From NCBI GenBank assembly GCA_022486585.1, contig JAKVKI010000017.1:1-47801 (forward strand): a stretch of DNA of 47,801 nt, in the 5' to 3' direction. Below, in pieces: positions 16,545 to 24,347 of the stretch. The stretch's first letter is position 1. Every line of letters starts with the position of its first letter. Made by a program: the position numbers and the translations under genes. A model generated the notes under the pieces. That model saw nothing but the letters and a program-made list of their open reading frames with translations. It ran no database searches and was not told the origin of the DNA. The stretch comes from Megasphaera sp. (GTDB lineage Bacteria; Bacillota; Negativicutes; Veillonellales; Megasphaeraceae).

Positions 16545-17382
16545 ACCTGAAAATTGTACCCACGACTGTTCTAGCTGCGGCAGCAGCTGCTCCAGCCGTA
16601 CCCAGCCCCAAAGCCTCCAAGAAGCACCCCATGAAGGTACCCATGTCAAACACGTCATTGCTATTGTCAGTGGCAAAGGCGGCGTTGGCAAATCTCTTGT
16701 TACGTCTTTGATGGCTGTACAGATGCAACGCCGCGGTTTCAAGACAGCTGTTCTTGACGCCGATATTACAGGTCCGTCCATCCCGAAAGTTTTCGGTATT
16801 ACTGATCATGCCACAGGCGACCAAAATGGCATCAATCCCGTTGATACGAACACGGGCATTAAGGTCATGTCCATGAATCTGCTTCTGGAAGATCCAGGAG
16901 CTCCGGTCGTATGGCGCGGCCCGGTCATTGCCGGGGCTGTCAAACAGTTCTGGACAGATGTACTTTGGGGCGACATTGATTACATGTTCGTTGACATGCC
17001 TCCAGGAACAGGCGACGTACCTCTGACGGTATTCCAATCCTTGCCGGTAGATGGCATCCTCATCGTTACATCACCACAGGAATTAGTTTCCATGATCGTC
17101 GAAAAAGCCTATAATATGTCAGAAATGCTGAGCATACCGGTCCTTGGCCTTGTAGAAAACATGAGCTATTTCGAATGTCCTCATTGCCATGAAAAAGTAG
17201 AAATTTTCGGCAAGAGCCATGTCGAAGAATCGGCTGCTAAATTTGAAATCCCTCATACCGCTAAACTGCCTATCGATCCAAAATTCGCAGAACTCTGCGA
17301 TAAGGGCGCAATCGAAACGTACCAGTCGGACAATCTCAGCAATACTGCCGAATATCTGGAAAGTATTTTTAACCAAAAATAA
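16537..17382 (+). CDS. mrp: Mrp/Nbp35-type iron-sulfur carrier ATPase
   Basis: 281 residues, P-loop NTPase of the Mrp/ApbC/Nbp35 family. The deviant Walker A SGKGGVGKS is at 45-53, DADITGPSIPK follows, and a CPHCHEK motif provides the CxxC that bridges a [4Fe-4S] cluster in the dimer. The N-terminus adds a Cys-rich tail (CTHDCSSCGSSC) like eukaryotic Nbp35. Such proteins assemble and pass on iron-sulfur clusters. The ATG at 16537 has AAGGAG ten bases before it; the ATG at 16528 is too close to that site. It is coupled to the DUF134 gene and followed by a strong terminator. Confidence 0.92.
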   Translation: MSEPENCTHDCSSCGSSCSSRTQPQSLQEAPHEGTHVKHVIAIVSGKGGVGKSLVTSLMAVQMQRRGFKTAVLDADITGPSIPKVFGITDHATGDQNGINPVDTNTGIKVMSMNLLLEDPGAPVVWRGPVIAGAVKQFWTDVLWGDIDYMFVDMPPGTGDVPLTVFQSLPVDGILIVTSPQELVSMIVEKAYNMSEMLSIPVLGLVENMSYFECPHCHEKVEIFGKSHVEESAAKFEIPHTAKLPIDPKFAELCDKGAIETYQSDNLSNTAEYLESIFNQK

Positions 17383-17390
17383 TACGGATG

Positions 17391-17446
17391 ACAAAAAGAA
17401 CTGCCATTCTGATACTACTGATCAGAATAGCAGTTCTTTATTTTTG
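17391..17446. terminator. Bidirectional terminator between mrp and nagZ
   Basis: A hairpin at 17397-17437 has 17-base arms with a single mismatch (AGAACTGC / GCAGTTCT outer, ATTCTGAT / ATCAGAAT inner). It is flanked by an A-rich run on the left and a T-rich run on the right, so it can end transcripts of both convergent operons. Confidence 0.88.
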
Positions 17447-17447
17447 T

Positions 17448-18590
17448 TTATTTATCCTGCTGCAGAGCTAGTTTGACCCGCACGATATGGAGGACTTTTT
17501 CATCAACCATTCGTTTGAAATCAGGGTCACTCGTATAGGCTTTCAGTAGTCCTGTATAGGTTTCCTGTTCATGACCATAATCATGACATACCAGCACCAT
17601 ATCAGCGCCGGCTTTGATAGCCATGACACCCATATCTGCAAAAGCATAATGCTTGGCCATCGCTCCCATTTCCATATCATCAGATACGATCAGGCCGTCG
17701 TAATGAAGCTGGTTCCGCAACAGATCCGTCATGATCGGTTGCGATACACAGGCCGGAAGCGCAGCATCCAAGGCCGGGAATGTAACGTTGGATACCATGA
17801 TGAACATCGTATCCTTTGGCACGGTCTTGATAAGGTTGGCAAAGGGCTTGAGATCTTGATCCATGAGCTCTTCTTTATCTGCTTTGACGCTGTCGCCATC
17901 TATATGAGGATCTGTTTTTACCTTGCCGATCCCTGGGAAATGCTTCAGCGAACACCAAATACCTGCCTGACTATAGCCGCTGCAGGCCGCTTGTGCAAAA
18001 GCTGTCACCACTGCCGGATCGATACTATACGACCGTTCAGCCGGCGAGCCTAGATCGACGACAGGCGCAAAATTCACGTTAATTCCCATGTTCTTTAACT
18101 GGGTTCCTGTCGTAACAGCCCATTTCTTAGCCGCCGCAGGATCCCCGCCCTGACCGATAGCGGCTTCACTAGGCACTGCCGGGAAGGCACTTCGCATCCG
18201 CAGCACCTTGCCGCCTTCCTGATCCAGCGCAATGAATGGCATGACACCACTTTGCTTTTCTATTTGTTGTCGTATTTTTCCAGTCAGCCGTTTTACTTGT
18301 TCCGGTGATTCCATATTCCGGTCAAAGAGGATGACATTGCCCAAATGGAACTGACTCAGCTGCCATGATGCGTCTTGATCCAAAGACGGTGTCAAAATGC
18401 CAACCATGAGCAGCTGTCCTACTTTATCTTCAGCAGACATCGTATCCACTATATGCTGCGCCTTATCTTCTGTTTTTATCGGCACCACGGGATTCTTGCT
18501 ATCTCCGGACTTTCCCGTAAAGTAACAGACTGCAATACCGCATAGGATAAGGACAGCTGCTATTATAAAAAACTTACTTGTTTTCTTCAT
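17448..18590 (-). CDS. nagZ: Beta-N-acetylhexosaminidase, GH3 (NagZ type)
   Basis: 380 residues with an N-terminal signal/anchor helix (FFIIAAVLILCGIAVCYF) and a GH3 domain. Signature features are MPFIALDQEGGKVLR, KHFPGIG followed by DPHIDGDS, which carries the catalytic histidine of NagZ, and VSDDMEMGAM with the nucleophile aspartate. It removes N-acetylglucosamine from muropeptides or chitin oligomers. The anchor suggests it acts outside the membrane, unlike the cytosolic NagZ of enterobacteria. The start is placed at the ATG at 18590; the GTG at 18605 is part of the AGGTG site. It overlaps nagA by 17 bases, so the two form one amino-sugar recovery operon. Confidence 0.9.
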   Translation of the reverse strand: MKKTSKFFIIAAVLILCGIAVCYFTGKSGDSKNPVVPIKTEDKAQHIVDTMSAEDKVGQLLMVGILTPSLDQDASWQLSQFHLGNVILFDRNMESPEQVKRLTGKIRQQIEKQSGVMPFIALDQEGGKVLRMRSAFPAVPSEAAIGQGGDPAAAKKWAVTTGTQLKNMGINVNFAPVVDLGSPAERSYSIDPAVVTAFAQAACSGYSQAGIWCSLKHFPGIGKVKTDPHIDGDSVKADKEELMDQDLKPFANLIKTVPKDTMFIMVSNVTFPALDAALPACVSQPIMTDLLRNQLHYDGLIVSDDMEMGAMAKHYAFADMGVMAIKAGADMVLVCHDYGHEQETYTGLLKAYTSDPDFKRMVDEKVLHIVRVKLALQQDK

Positions 18591-19734
18591 TGTATGCGAG
18601 TTCACCTGCGATTACCGTTTGTTTGACATGGAAATCTTCACTGTCCAGTACAACGAAATCAGCTTGTTTGCCTTCCTCCAGTGAGCCAATCCGATCATAT
18701 ACGCCTAAGTCTTTCGCCGGGTTAACGGTCGCCATGGCAATGACTTCCGGCAAAGAAGCCCCGCTATTGATCAGGAAGTTCAACACAGCTTCATTCATAG
18801 GTATGACACTAGCTGCCAGTGTACCATCTGCTAAACGGGCTTCTCCATTCTTGACAAAAACTGTATGCCCCCCTAGTTCTGACTCCCCATCACCTTGAAG
18901 ACAGGCTCGCAACGAATCGGTTACCAAAATAATACCTGCACTGCCTTTCATTTGATACGCCAGCTTCTGCGCCGCCGGATGAACATGAAGGTTATCACAA
19001 ATGAGTTCGCAATGAATAGCATCCTGAAGAAGTGCCGCCCCGACGAGACCCGGCTTCCGATGATGAAATGGCGTCATGCCATTGAATAAATGTGTCGCAT
19101 GGTATATACCACCTGCTGCCATAGTATGGATGACGTCTTCATAGGTTGCCGCACTATGTCCGAATGATACGATAATGCCATGGGCAGCGCAGTCATTAAG
19201 AAAAGTCTTATTCTTCAACGTTTCTGGTGCTATGGTGATGATTTTAATGATATCGGCATAGGGTTCCAACCAGGAGAAGTCTGGCGGCATAATGTGTTTC
19301 CCTTCTTGTGAACCTTTATAGGCTTCACTAATAAACGGCCCTTCCATATGAGCACCCAATATTTGCGCTCCCGCATTGCTTTTAGCTTTGCGGATCCGTT
19401 CCAAAGCCCGTTCAATACGACCCCTGTCGTAAGTCATCGTCGTCGGCACAAAAGAAGTAACCCCTGTTGCCGGTAACGCTTTCTGCATGACAGCCAGCGC
19501 TGTATCCTCTTCATCCATCGTATCTGCACCGGCACAACCATGAATATGTTCATTAATGAAACCAGGCACGACAAAACCATTTTTTGCATCAATAATTTCT
19601 GTACACATACCAGCACGAAACTGTTTGCGTGGCACGATTTTCCAAATATCTTTTCCTTCATACATCAGCACGTGGCCATTCAATATTTCATCGCCTCGCA
19701 CGATCAATCCTCTCAACACTGCTTTCACGATCAT
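18574..19734 (-). CDS. nagA: N-acetylglucosamine-6-phosphate deacetylase
   Basis: 386 residues, amidohydrolase fold. It shows EHIHG (His63, His65), the metal-binding Glu131 in HMEGPF, FGHSAATYE, HATHLFNGM and the catalytic aspartate in LVTDSL. It converts N-acetylglucosamine 6-phosphate to glucosamine 6-phosphate and acetate in the cytosol. TTAGGAGG lies just before the start. It is upstream of and overlaps nagZ, which fits a pathway salvaging cell-wall or chitin amino sugars; nagB is not in the window. Confidence 0.95.
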   Translation of the reverse strand: MIVKAVLRGLIVRGDEILNGHVLMYEGKDIWKIVPRKQFRAGMCTEIIDAKNGFVVPGFINEHIHGCAGADTMDEEDTALAVMQKALPATGVTSFVPTTMTYDRGRIERALERIRKAKSNAGAQILGAHMEGPFISEAYKGSQEGKHIMPPDFSWLEPYADIIKIITIAPETLKNKTFLNDCAAHGIIVSFGHSAATYEDVIHTMAAGGIYHATHLFNGMTPFHHRKPGLVGAALLQDAIHCELICDNLHVHPAAQKLAYQMKGSAGIILVTDSLRACLQGDGESELGGHTVFVKNGEARLADGTLAASVIPMNEAVLNFLINSGASLPEVIAMATVNPAKDLGVYDRIGSLEEGKQADFVVLDSEDFHVKQTVIAGELAYNEENK

Positions 19735-20232
19735 TTCCTCCTAACGAATAGAATATATATGCTTACTCAGTATATCACACTCATCTCTTTTTTCGTAGCA
19801 TCCTGTTAGTAGCATCATACTGACTAAGACTGTGCATAACTTTCTGAATCAGGTCCTGTTTTCATCGTATAAAAGGCTTAAAAATGGGCTTTGTGACAGT
19901 TTTCCCAATGTCCGTTTTCTCTGTGCATATCTCCAGAAATGAAATTGTCCACATTTTATAACCATGTATGCACATCTGGTTTACTATTTTTCATCCGCTA
20001 AACAATGGCTCAACCAAGCCATTATTATCGATATTTTTCTAAATACGCACACTTGTTTTATAAAGTTATCCACATTTTATGATTTATTTTCAAAAAGTAT
20101 GCACTGCCATCAACAGCATACTATAGGGCATTGCAACAAAATATCCACATTCCGTACACCCCAGGGGGTACAAAATGTGGATACTTTGTGGATATGGGTT
20201 CTAACCAGCCCCCATACATACAGCCATACAGC
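19735..20232. repeat. Non-coding gap with DnaA-box-like repeats
   Basis: No gene is supported in this 498-base AT-rich gap. Five copies of a TATCCACA-type nonamer occur at 19945-19953, 20066-20074 (perfect TTATCCACA), 20141-20149, 20176-20184 and 20187-20195, the last two inverted. Copies one and two share a longer TCCACATTTTAT. An inverted repeat AATGGCT/AGCCATT lies at 20004-20023. Copies three and four form the arms of a 42-base imperfect palindrome. The cluster resembles DnaA binding sites, but there is no dnaA or dnaN nearby. Confidence 0.55.
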
Positions 20233-20526
20233 TCACATCAACTCAATAGGACGGCTCCAATCGATATGGATACCCATCGATAACCAAACATATCCTAAAG
20301 ACAACTTCAAGGCTTCCAAGCTGGACGCCGGAATCACATTTACTGTTTCATAGAGGGATAAATCCGTATACCGATGCAAAGACTGCACCGTTGTCAAATA
20401 TTCATACAACTTAGCATCAAGAACATCATCATTCAATCGGACATTTACTTGCTTCGTATCCGTATCGTAGGAAATATACCCATTGTTATTATCGCCCGTA
20501 TGGGCTGCCACCTTGAAAAGTGCCAT
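20233..20526 (-). CDS. Small conserved-looking protein of unknown function
   Basis: 97 residues, acidic-neutral, soluble, no membrane segment. I do not recognise the family. The ATG at 20526 has AAAAGGAGTG seven bases upstream; the longer frame to 20583 runs into dinB. It starts 40 bases after the dinB stop on the same strand, so it is probably co-transcribed with dinB. The sequence includes HTGDNNNGYISYD near the start and a helical second half ending WSRPIELM. A role in DNA damage response is conceivable only by association. Confidence 0.65.
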   Translation of the reverse strand: MALFKVAAHTGDNNNGYISYDTDTKQVNVRLNDDVLDAKLYEYLTTVQSLHRYTDLSLYETVNVIPASSLEALKLSLGYVWLSMGIHIDWSRPIELM

Positions 20527-20566
20527 GTCTTTCACTCCTTTTATATAAATTAGGAAGTTACCTTCC

Positions 20567-21742
20567 TCATTTCTTCTGTTCATGGGACATTTCCCATAAA
20601 AAGCCCTTCATAATGGCCTTACGACCAAATCGCTGCTGTAATTTATCTATCGCTTCTGTTACTTTAGCCTTCGTCTCTTCATCATCAGAAAACAAGTCAC
20701 CCTGCACATGATACGTCTGCAACTGGCTCACTGTTAATCCTAAGAGCCGGATAGGCTCATGACTTCCCCGTTTATGATACAACCGCTTGGCTGCGAAATA
20801 CAGCTGATCCTCAGCGCACGTCCCCAAGCCTTCCCAAGTCAGAGAACGAGTAACGGTTTGAAAGGATGCGAACCGCACTTTTAGCGTTACATTGCGTCCC
20901 ATCAAATGGTTTTGCCGCAATCGCCAAGATACTTCATTAGCCAGGAGCCGAAGTTGTTCATCTGCTTCCTCCTCCGTTGTCAGATCATGTTCATATGTAT
21001 GTTCATTGCCAACAGACTGCGGCCGGCGGCTCACTTCTAACGGACGATTATCATGCCCCAGGGACAGATTGTAAATGCGGCGTGCCTGGTTCCCTACAAC
21101 AGGGATGAGCGCATCAGGACCAGCAGCAGCAATATCGCCGATAGTCTTGAACCCGGCCCGGTGCAAGGCCTGCTCCGTCACTTTGCCTACGCCCCAAAGA
21201 CGACTGACCGGAAGCGGTGCCAGCATGGCTTGTTCCGTTCCATAAGGAATCCACACTAATCCGTCTGGCTTACGCAAATCGGAAGCCAATTTTGCCAGAA
21301 ACTTATTCGGCCCAATGCCAGCTGAAGCCACCAACCCCGTTATCCGATGAATATCAGTCTTTACGGCTTTAGCAATATCAGTAATACAATCATAATGGAG
21401 TTCCATACCTGATATATCAAGAAATGCTTCATCTAAAGCTAACGGTTCAATAAAAGGAGAATACCGTGACAAAATGAGACGAATCTGATGGGAAACACGC
21501 CGATAATGAGCCATACGTACCGGTAAAAAAACACCATTCGGACAGAGCCGATGGGCCTGACGCATACTCATAGCTGAACAAACGCCAAATTTCCTCGCTT
21601 CATACGATGCCGTCGCGACAACGCCCCGATCCACCAGTCCGCCGACAATGACGGGCATTCCCTTCAGTGCCGGATTGTCTCGCTGTTCGACAGATGCATA
21701 AAAAGCATCCATATCGACGTGCATGATCCAGCGTACAGCCAT
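20567..21742 (-). CDS. dinB: DNA polymerase IV (Y family)
   Basis: 391 residues, full-length Y-family polymerase. Catalytic motifs are HVDMDAFYASVE at the start and LALDEAFLDISG near residue 103; the thumb helix-hairpin-helix segment (LWGVGKVTEQALHRAGFKTIGDIAA) and little finger follow. Near the end, VQGDLFSDD is a typical sliding-clamp binding motif. The enzyme copies past damaged bases and is error-prone. The ATG at 21742 has GGAGGGGAA upstream. It is divergent from the LysR-type gene. Confidence 0.95.
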   Translation of the reverse strand: MAVRWIMHVDMDAFYASVEQRDNPALKGMPVIVGGLVDRGVVATASYEARKFGVCSAMSMRQAHRLCPNGVFLPVRMAHYRRVSHQIRLILSRYSPFIEPLALDEAFLDISGMELHYDCITDIAKAVKTDIHRITGLVASAGIGPNKFLAKLASDLRKPDGLVWIPYGTEQAMLAPLPVSRLWGVGKVTEQALHRAGFKTIGDIAAAGPDALIPVVGNQARRIYNLSLGHDNRPLEVSRRPQSVGNEHTYEHDLTTEEEADEQLRLLANEVSWRLRQNHLMGRNVTLKVRFASFQTVTRSLTWEGLGTCAEDQLYFAAKRLYHKRGSHEPIRLLGLTVSQLQTYHVQGDLFSDDEETKAKVTEAIDKLQQRFGRKAIMKGFLWEMSHEQKK

Positions 21743-21773
21743 GGCGTTTCCCCTCCTCTCTCAACATATATCT

Positions 21774-21793
21774 ATTATACAACTTTTCTTGTA
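21774..21793 (-). promoter_or_regulatory. dinB -10 box with overlapping inverted repeat
   Basis: On the minus strand TATAAT (21774-21779) lies about 30 bases before the dinB start codon; the -35 region is weak. An inverted repeat TACAA-N6-TTGTA at 21778-21793 overlaps the -10 box and could be an operator. It is not a canonical LexA box. Confidence 0.4.
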
Positions 21794-21893
21794 TGGAAAT
21801 ATAGAGGCATTGCCCTGCGGCATAGGAAATTTTATATTCTATTCTATAACGAAATATGATAATATAAAGATATTAAAAGAGGTGACACTACCT

Positions 21894-22847
21894 ATGGATC
21901 TATTTCAATTAACATATTTCATCGAAGTCGCCCATAAAAAGAGCTTCACTAAGGCGTCCAAATCATTGCACATCAGCCAGCCTTCTATTAGCAAGGGCAT
22001 CAAGGCCATGGAAGAACATTGGAATATCCAGTTATTCGATCGTAAAGGTAAAAACGTTGAGCTTACAGAAACCGGCGCCTATTTACTCCCTAAAATCGAA
22101 GAGCTCATGAAAGGGTTCACACAGCTGAATGAAGAAATGGAATCAACGACACTGCTTAATGCCGGGAAACTGGCCATTGGTGTCCCGCCAATGATCGGCT
22201 CCTCCTTTATTTCCCCATTCATCCGCCAATTCATCACGTCTTATCCCAGTATCGAGCTGGAAATGACCGAAGTAGGCTCTCAAGAAATCATTTCAGCCAT
22301 AGATGACGGCCTCATCCAAGCTGGCTTTGTCGCTCTTCCTATTGACACAGATATGCCGTACGATTTCTTCATTTTCAATGAAGAGCCCCTGGATGTCGTC
22401 GTCTGGTCCAATCATCCCTTAGCCAGACAACAACGACTTACTTTAGAGCAAATCAAAAACGAGCCTCTCGTATCCTATCCTACGTCCTTTTCACTGACGC
22501 CATATATTCGTTCCTTTTACCAGGAAATCATGGCTCATCCGAAAATCGTTTGCCGCAGCAGCAACTGGGACTTCCTTGTTGAAATGGTACGCAGCCAACT
22601 GGGCATTGCCCTCTTGCCACAGAGTATTTGCAAGCGTATGCCGTCTGATGTCATACACATACCTTTAGTAGAACCACGTATTTCCTGGACATTGGCTATC
22701 ATTTGGAAAAGCCGGGGATTTTTATCTCATCCAGCCCGCACGTGGGTCCAAGCCTTCAAAGATTATTTCCAGCACAATTTATCCCAAGGAAGTAATCACC
22801 GTAATATCGATGCCATCACCATGGATGACACCATCAATCCAGTATAG
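21894..22847 (+). CDS. LysR family transcriptional regulator
   Basis: 317 residues. The winged helix-turn-helix is at about 1-60 (MDLFQLTYFIEVAHKKSF, then ASKSLHISQPSISKGIKAMEE), followed by a substrate-binding fold at 90-300. The ATG at 21894 has AGAGGTGA upstream; the in-frame extension back to 21723 crosses the dinB start and has no site. It resembles the CidR/CynR-like branch in the effector domain, but the effector is not predictable. It is followed after 16 bases by a gene of unknown function and then a GntR regulator, which makes an unusual regulator-rich operon. Confidence 0.9.
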   Translation: MDLFQLTYFIEVAHKKSFTKASKSLHISQPSISKGIKAMEEHWNIQLFDRKGKNVELTETGAYLLPKIEELMKGFTQLNEEMESTTLLNAGKLAIGVPPMIGSSFISPFIRQFITSYPSIELEMTEVGSQEIISAIDDGLIQAGFVALPIDTDMPYDFFIFNEEPLDVVVWSNHPLARQQRLTLEQIKNEPLVSYPTSFSLTPYIRSFYQEIMAHPKIVCRSSNWDFLVEMVRSQLGIALLPQSICKRMPSDVIHIPLVEPRISWTLAIIWKSRGFLSHPARTWVQAFKDYFQHNLSQGSNHRNIDAITMDDTINPV

Positions 22848-22863
22848 AGGAGTTCTTTGCATA

Positions 22864-23643
22864 ATGAAAGAATATATATTATCTGCCAGGGACAAGGCAG
22901 AAATATTTGCGCATCAACAAGATAACGGTATTTTTAGCGCCTTAGCCGTCGAAACGGCTGGGCTGAACTACTTGGACCGGCTGAACCGGAAGCGGCTGGA
23001 TCGGACGGTATCACCAGCAGCCCGCACAACAGCCTTGCATGAAACCGTTGCGTTAGAACAGAAATTATATCAGTATGTGCAAGACCAGACCCCGCTCAGT
23101 TATTTTGATATCGACTTCCGCAAACAGACGCAAGAGTATATCCGTATGCGATTGATCTTCTTAAAAGCCGTATCGTTCACATTCAAGCGACACCGTCTGC
23201 AGTTTCTCTTAGAATTGCTTCAGCTCTACACGGAAGATCCTTGCAATATTCTGCCAGAAAAACACGTTATGATAAAGAAGTTAGAACATATCTTACTTTA
23301 TGATTATTTACTCTTGGATATGGGCCGGAAAAACACCGAAGATATTGGTCGTGAAGCCGTATCCAATGGATACCATGAATGTGATTATACGTTAGAAATA
23401 GAAGAAGTCTGGAAACAACCCATGCAAGCCGTACCACGCACGAATTTCCGTTATGTCGTCACCAGCCTTCCCTACAGTAACGCTGCTGCTGCCATTGTAT
23501 CCTACATGAAAAACCACTTGCAAGACATGGTCCCTTCCCTTTGGGTCGTTGACGCTGCTGAAATATGGACACAATGCCTGCAACATAAACTAACCGTAAC
23601 AGCAACGGATATTGCCGCTATACAAGAAACGTATATACTGTAA
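22864..23643 (+). CDS. Protein of unknown function between LysR and GntR genes
   Basis: 259 residues, soluble, mostly helical and charged, no signal peptide. I do not recognise a family. Notable stretches are SARDKAEIFAHQQDNGIFSALAVE near the start and LKAVSFTFKRHRLQFLLELL near residue 110. The ATG at 22864 has GAGGAG 11 bases upstream; the frame back to 22810 overlaps the LysR gene. It is 16 bases after LysR and 18 bases before GntR, so it is probably co-transcribed with both. Confidence 0.7.
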   Translation: MKEYILSARDKAEIFAHQQDNGIFSALAVETAGLNYLDRLNRKRLDRTVSPAARTTALHETVALEQKLYQYVQDQTPLSYFDIDFRKQTQEYIRMRLIFLKAVSFTFKRHRLQFLLELLQLYTEDPCNILPEKHVMIKKLEHILLYDYLLLDMGRKNTEDIGREAVSNGYHECDYTLEIEEVWKQPMQAVPRTNFRYVVTSLPYSNAAAAIVSYMKNHLQDMVPSLWVVDAAEIWTQCLQHKLTVTATDIAAIQETYIL

Positions 23644-23661
23644 TCGCAAGGAGATGAGGGC

Positions 23662-24273
23662 ATGGAATCGCTAACAAAAAAGACCTTAAAAGACAAAGTC
23701 TATGACCACTTGTTTTCCGATATCATCAATGGTGTCTATCCTGCCGATGCAACGTTATCTGAGAAGCTTCTCATGGAGAAATACAGCGTAAGCCGTGCTC
23801 CTATCCGAGAGGCGTTACAACAACTTACGATTCAAAATTTTCTACGCAGTATTCCCCGCCAAGGCTATAAAATCATTCAGCCAGACGACAAGGTCATGTC
23901 CCAACTGGAAGCCTATCGTGCGCTTCTGGAGCCGGCATTTTTACGTCAATACGGAGGGCGTATCACCCGTACTGTCATAGATGAACTGCGGACAAGTTAT
24001 ATCGCTGCAAACGAGTTGCCTCCCAATGCATACCGGGAACGGTGGCAATACAATTGCCGTTTCCATCTGAACCTGTTCGCCGTCAGTAAAAACAGGTATG
24101 CCTATGAATCGTTAAAAAATGCGTTATACGTACAAACCATTTTTTACGTCCGGACGCGTTTTTCCAGCTCAGCCAGTCTTCATGCTGCCATTATCGATTA
24201 TTTAGAAAACGACAATATAGACATGGCCGCAAAAATATTAGAAGCAGACATTGCCCAATTACAGGCACCTTAA
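23662..24273 (+). CDS. GntR family transcriptional regulator
   Basis: 203 residues. The N-terminal winged HTH has the typical EKLLMEKYSVSRAPIREALQQL, and the helical C-terminal part resembles a short FCD ligand domain with candidate metal ligands in CRFHLNLF. FadR-type GntR proteins respond to small acids or sugars. An AAGGAGATG site precedes the start. It is the last gene of the LysR - unknown - GntR group, closed by a terminator. Confidence 0.88.
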   Translation: MESLTKKTLKDKVYDHLFSDIINGVYPADATLSEKLLMEKYSVSRAPIREALQQLTIQNFLRSIPRQGYKIIQPDDKVMSQLEAYRALLEPAFLRQYGGRITRTVIDELRTSYIAANELPPNAYRERWQYNCRFHLNLFAVSKNRYAYESLKNALYVQTIFYVRTRFSSSASLHAAIIDYLENDNIDMAAKILEADIAQLQAP

Positions 24274-24297
24274 TTATACCGCTTATCCAGTATGGAT

Positions 24298-24340
24298 AAA
24301 AAAAGCAGGTTTGGCATAGACACGCCAAACCTGCTTTTTA
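24298..24340. terminator. Bidirectional terminator after the GntR gene
   Basis: Perfect arms AAAAAGCAGGTTTGGC and its complement surround an 8-base loop, with an A-run on the left and a T-run on the right. It serves the GntR operon (plus) and the UPF0597 gene (minus). Confidence 0.92.
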
Positions 24341-24347
24341 AGTTACC

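Noticed and set aside
19945-20195. Chromosomal replication origin
   Set aside because: There are several DnaA-like boxes, but no dnaA, dnaN, rpmH or gyrB nearby and no visible switch of gene orientation; kept only as a repeat cluster.
20101-20195. CRISPR repeats
   Set aside because: The repeated units are only about nine bases long, irregularly spaced and partly inverted, with no cas genes.
21723-21893. N-terminal extension of the LysR-type protein
   Set aside because: It overlaps the dinB start on the other strand and has no ribosome binding site; the ATG at 21894 fits the family and has AGAGGTGA.
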